From assembly GCF_040110915.1 (NCBI RefSeq), contig NZ_CP157793.1, positions 1,252,939-1,316,938 of the forward strand: a stretch of 64,000 nt of DNA. The letters are read 5' to 3'. Shown in pieces: positions 62,829 through 64,000 of this stretch (positions within the stretch are counted from its first letter, which is position 1; every line of letters begins with the position of its first letter). The notes beneath the pieces are model-generated. The model did not search any database and was not told the DNA's origin. It saw only the letters and a program-made list of their open reading frames with translations. A program made the translations under genes and the position numbers. This DNA comes from Stappia sp. (GTDB lineage Bacteria; Pseudomonadota; Alphaproteobacteria; Rhizobiales; Stappiaceae).

Positions 62829-63781
62829 TCCTCGACACCGCCCGCGGTCTGGCGATTGGCCTGGCGCTCGTCTTTGGCGCCGCCGGGCTTGCGGCCCGCG
62901 CCGAGCCGGCCGCCCGCCCGCCAGCGACGGCGGTGCTGGAGGCGGCGCGCGCAAGCGTCGTGGCGGTGCTGCCGGACTGGCCGGACGGGGAGGTCAACAC
63001 GGAAGAGCCCGAGGGCTCAGCCGTCGCGATTGCGGAGACCGGGCTTCTGCTGACGGCCGATCATGTGCTCGGGCGTGCCACCGAGGCCCGCGTGCGCCTC
63101 GGCGACGGCCGGGTGCTGCCGGCGAGGATCGTGGCGAGGGATCGGGCGACGGATCTGGCGGTGCTTTCCGTCAAGGCCGATCTGCCCGGACTGTCCTTCG
63201 GCGGCGATCCCGATCTCGGGGAGCCGGTCTGCGCGCTCGGCAACACCTTCGGGCTCGGCATCTCCGTGAGCTGCGGCATCGTGTCGGCGACGGGGCGCGG
63301 GGGCATCGGCTTCAACGCGGTGGAGGATTTCGTGCAGACCGATGCGGCCGTCAATCCGGGCGCGAGCGGGGGCGCGCTGATCGATGCCTCGGGACGCCTC
63401 GTCGGCGTCCTTTCGGCGATCTTCACCAAGGCCGGCGACGGCGATCTCGGCGTCAATTTCGCCGTATCCGCCGCGCTGTCGCAGCGGGTGCTGGAAGCGG
63501 TGAGAGCCGACCGCTCGCCGCGCCGGTCGCTCGGCCTTCGTGCGAGGCCGACGCCGCCGGGGCCGGAGCGACCGGGACTTGAGGTGCTCTCGGTTGCGCC
63601 GGATGGCGCGGCGGCCGCCGCCGGGATCGCGCCGGGCGATGTGGTGCTGGCGCTCGACGGCTGGCCGGTGCGCACGCTGGCCGGTCTGCGCGGCCGGCTG
63701 GAGCGGGCGGACGCGCAAGGGCGGGTGCTGCTGCGCTCTGGCGACGAGACCCGCGCTCTGGATCTGGAACTTGAAGACTGA
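62825..63781 (+). CDS. Trypsin-like serine protease with PDZ domain (HtrA/DegP-like)
   Basis: A 318-residue exported protease. A signal peptide (about 1-24) leads to a chymotrypsin fold with catalytic His in LTADHVLGRA, Asp in DRATDLAVLSVK and Ser in NPGASGGALID. A PDZ domain occupies about 225-315 (LGLRARPTPPG..., GIAPGDVVLALDG). It is coupled to the 48-residue membrane protein and shares the operon with formate dehydrogenase, which hints at quality control of that enzyme's exported parts. Confidence 0.9.
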   Translation: MILDTARGLAIGLALVFGAAGLAARAEPAARPPATAVLEAARASVVAVLPDWPDGEVNTEEPEGSAVAIAETGLLLTADHVLGRATEARVRLGDGRVLPARIVARDRATDLAVLSVKADLPGLSFGGDPDLGEPVCALGNTFGLGISVSCGIVSATGRGGIGFNAVEDFVQTDAAVNPGASGGALIDASGRLVGVLSAIFTKAGDGDLGVNFAVSAALSQRVLEAVRADRSPRRSLGLRARPTPPGPERPGLEVLSVAPDGAAAAAGIAPGDVVLALDGWPVRTLAGLRGRLERADAQGRVLLRSGDETRALDLELED

Positions 63782-63906
63782 TCAAAGGCTTGGTGCAACA
63801 ATCGGACTCAGTTTCGCAAGCGCTTGAATCAGGATCTGAACCCTGTTTTCCCATGGGTGCCGCGGGATCTGTACCCACCTTGAAAACCACCTTGAAAGGA
63901 CGACCG

Positions 63907-64000
63907 ATGGACAACGACACCTTCAACATGTCGATGCGCAAATTCCTCAAGCAGGTCGGCGTGACCTCCCAGCAGGCGCTGGAAGCCCATGTCCGCGAGG
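63907..64000 (+). CDS. DUF6494-family protein (3' truncated by window)
   Basis: Only the first 31 codons are visible, MDNDTFNMSMRKFLKQVGVT and onward. This N-terminus matches short DUF6494 proteins of about 70 residues seen next to formate dehydrogenase genes. AAAGGA precedes the ATG. Function unknown. Confidence 0.75.
   Translation, partial: MDNDTFNMSMRKFLKQVGVTSQQALEAHVRE

Overview
The window is about 64 kb of high-GC, gene-dense DNA from an alphaproteobacterium. The best guess is Hyphomicrobiales/Rhizobiales in the Stappia-Labrenzia sphere. That guess rests on gene types and layout: a PdhS/DivJ-like histidine kinase, a DUF1289 plus TIGR02281 aspartic protease pair, a three-subunit Tat-exported formate dehydrogenase, Zur-linked znu genes, and many TRAP and ABC uptake systems. 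No rRNA, prophage, insertion sequence or CRISPR array is visible; one tRNA-Cys is present.

Layout. 1-1.3 kb: 3' end of an adenylation-domain gene and tRNA-Cys. 1.4-8.4 kb: a minus-strand branched-chain keto-acid dehydrogenase operon (acyl-CoA dehydrogenase, E1alpha, E1beta, E2, E3) with a divergent Lrp/AsnC regulator, consistent with valine/leucine/isoleucine breakdown. 8.6-12.1 kb: zinc uptake, with znuA divergent from znuC-znuB-zur around two Zur-box-like palindromes. 12.6-20.6 kb: a LysR-controlled catabolic island with a DoeA/EutD-like M24 hydrolase, a TRAP transporter, a deletion remnant of a universal stress protein gene, an EutA-like racemase/decarboxylase-family protein, a TauE-type exporter and ornithine cyclodeaminase. 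It looks like an ectoine-utilisation cluster rebuilt around another, probably ornithine-yielding, substrate. 20.9-29.8 kb: a MocR-regulated amine/polyamine-type module (class III aminotransferase, PotABCD-like ABC transporter, aldehyde dehydrogenase). A matching pair of spaced TGGCCC half-sites lies upstream of both the aminotransferase and the transporter.

30-47 kb is mixed: dusA, a second TauE exporter, DUF1289/aspartic protease, a lipoprotein hydrolase, divergent cobS/cobT, a PdhS-like kinase, a UDG-family protein, a periplasmic sulfurtransferase facing an AsnC regulator, a DUF302 protein, a beta-hydroxyacid dehydrogenase, a GcvA-like LysR, a cystathionine lyase-type enzyme and a polar amino-acid ABC transporter. 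47.6-62.7 kb is dominated by molybdoenzyme biology: moeA-mobB-mobA-fdhD on the minus strand, then two BLUF proteins and Mrp/ApbC, then a formate dehydrogenase locus (TorD-like chaperone, small Tat protein, FdhA, FdhB, lipoprotein, cytochrome b556). The locus runs on into a WD40-cytochrome c fusion, a 48-residue membrane protein, an HtrA-like protease and a DUF6494 gene cut by the window edge.

The least ordinary points are the ectoine-like island with its in-frame usp scar, the shared MocR operator, the BLUF pair in which one member lacks the photoactive tyrosine, the WD40-cytochrome c extension of the formate dehydrogenase operon, and several 15-bp and 35-bp minisatellites at gene ends. No entirely new system could be proven from sequence alone.
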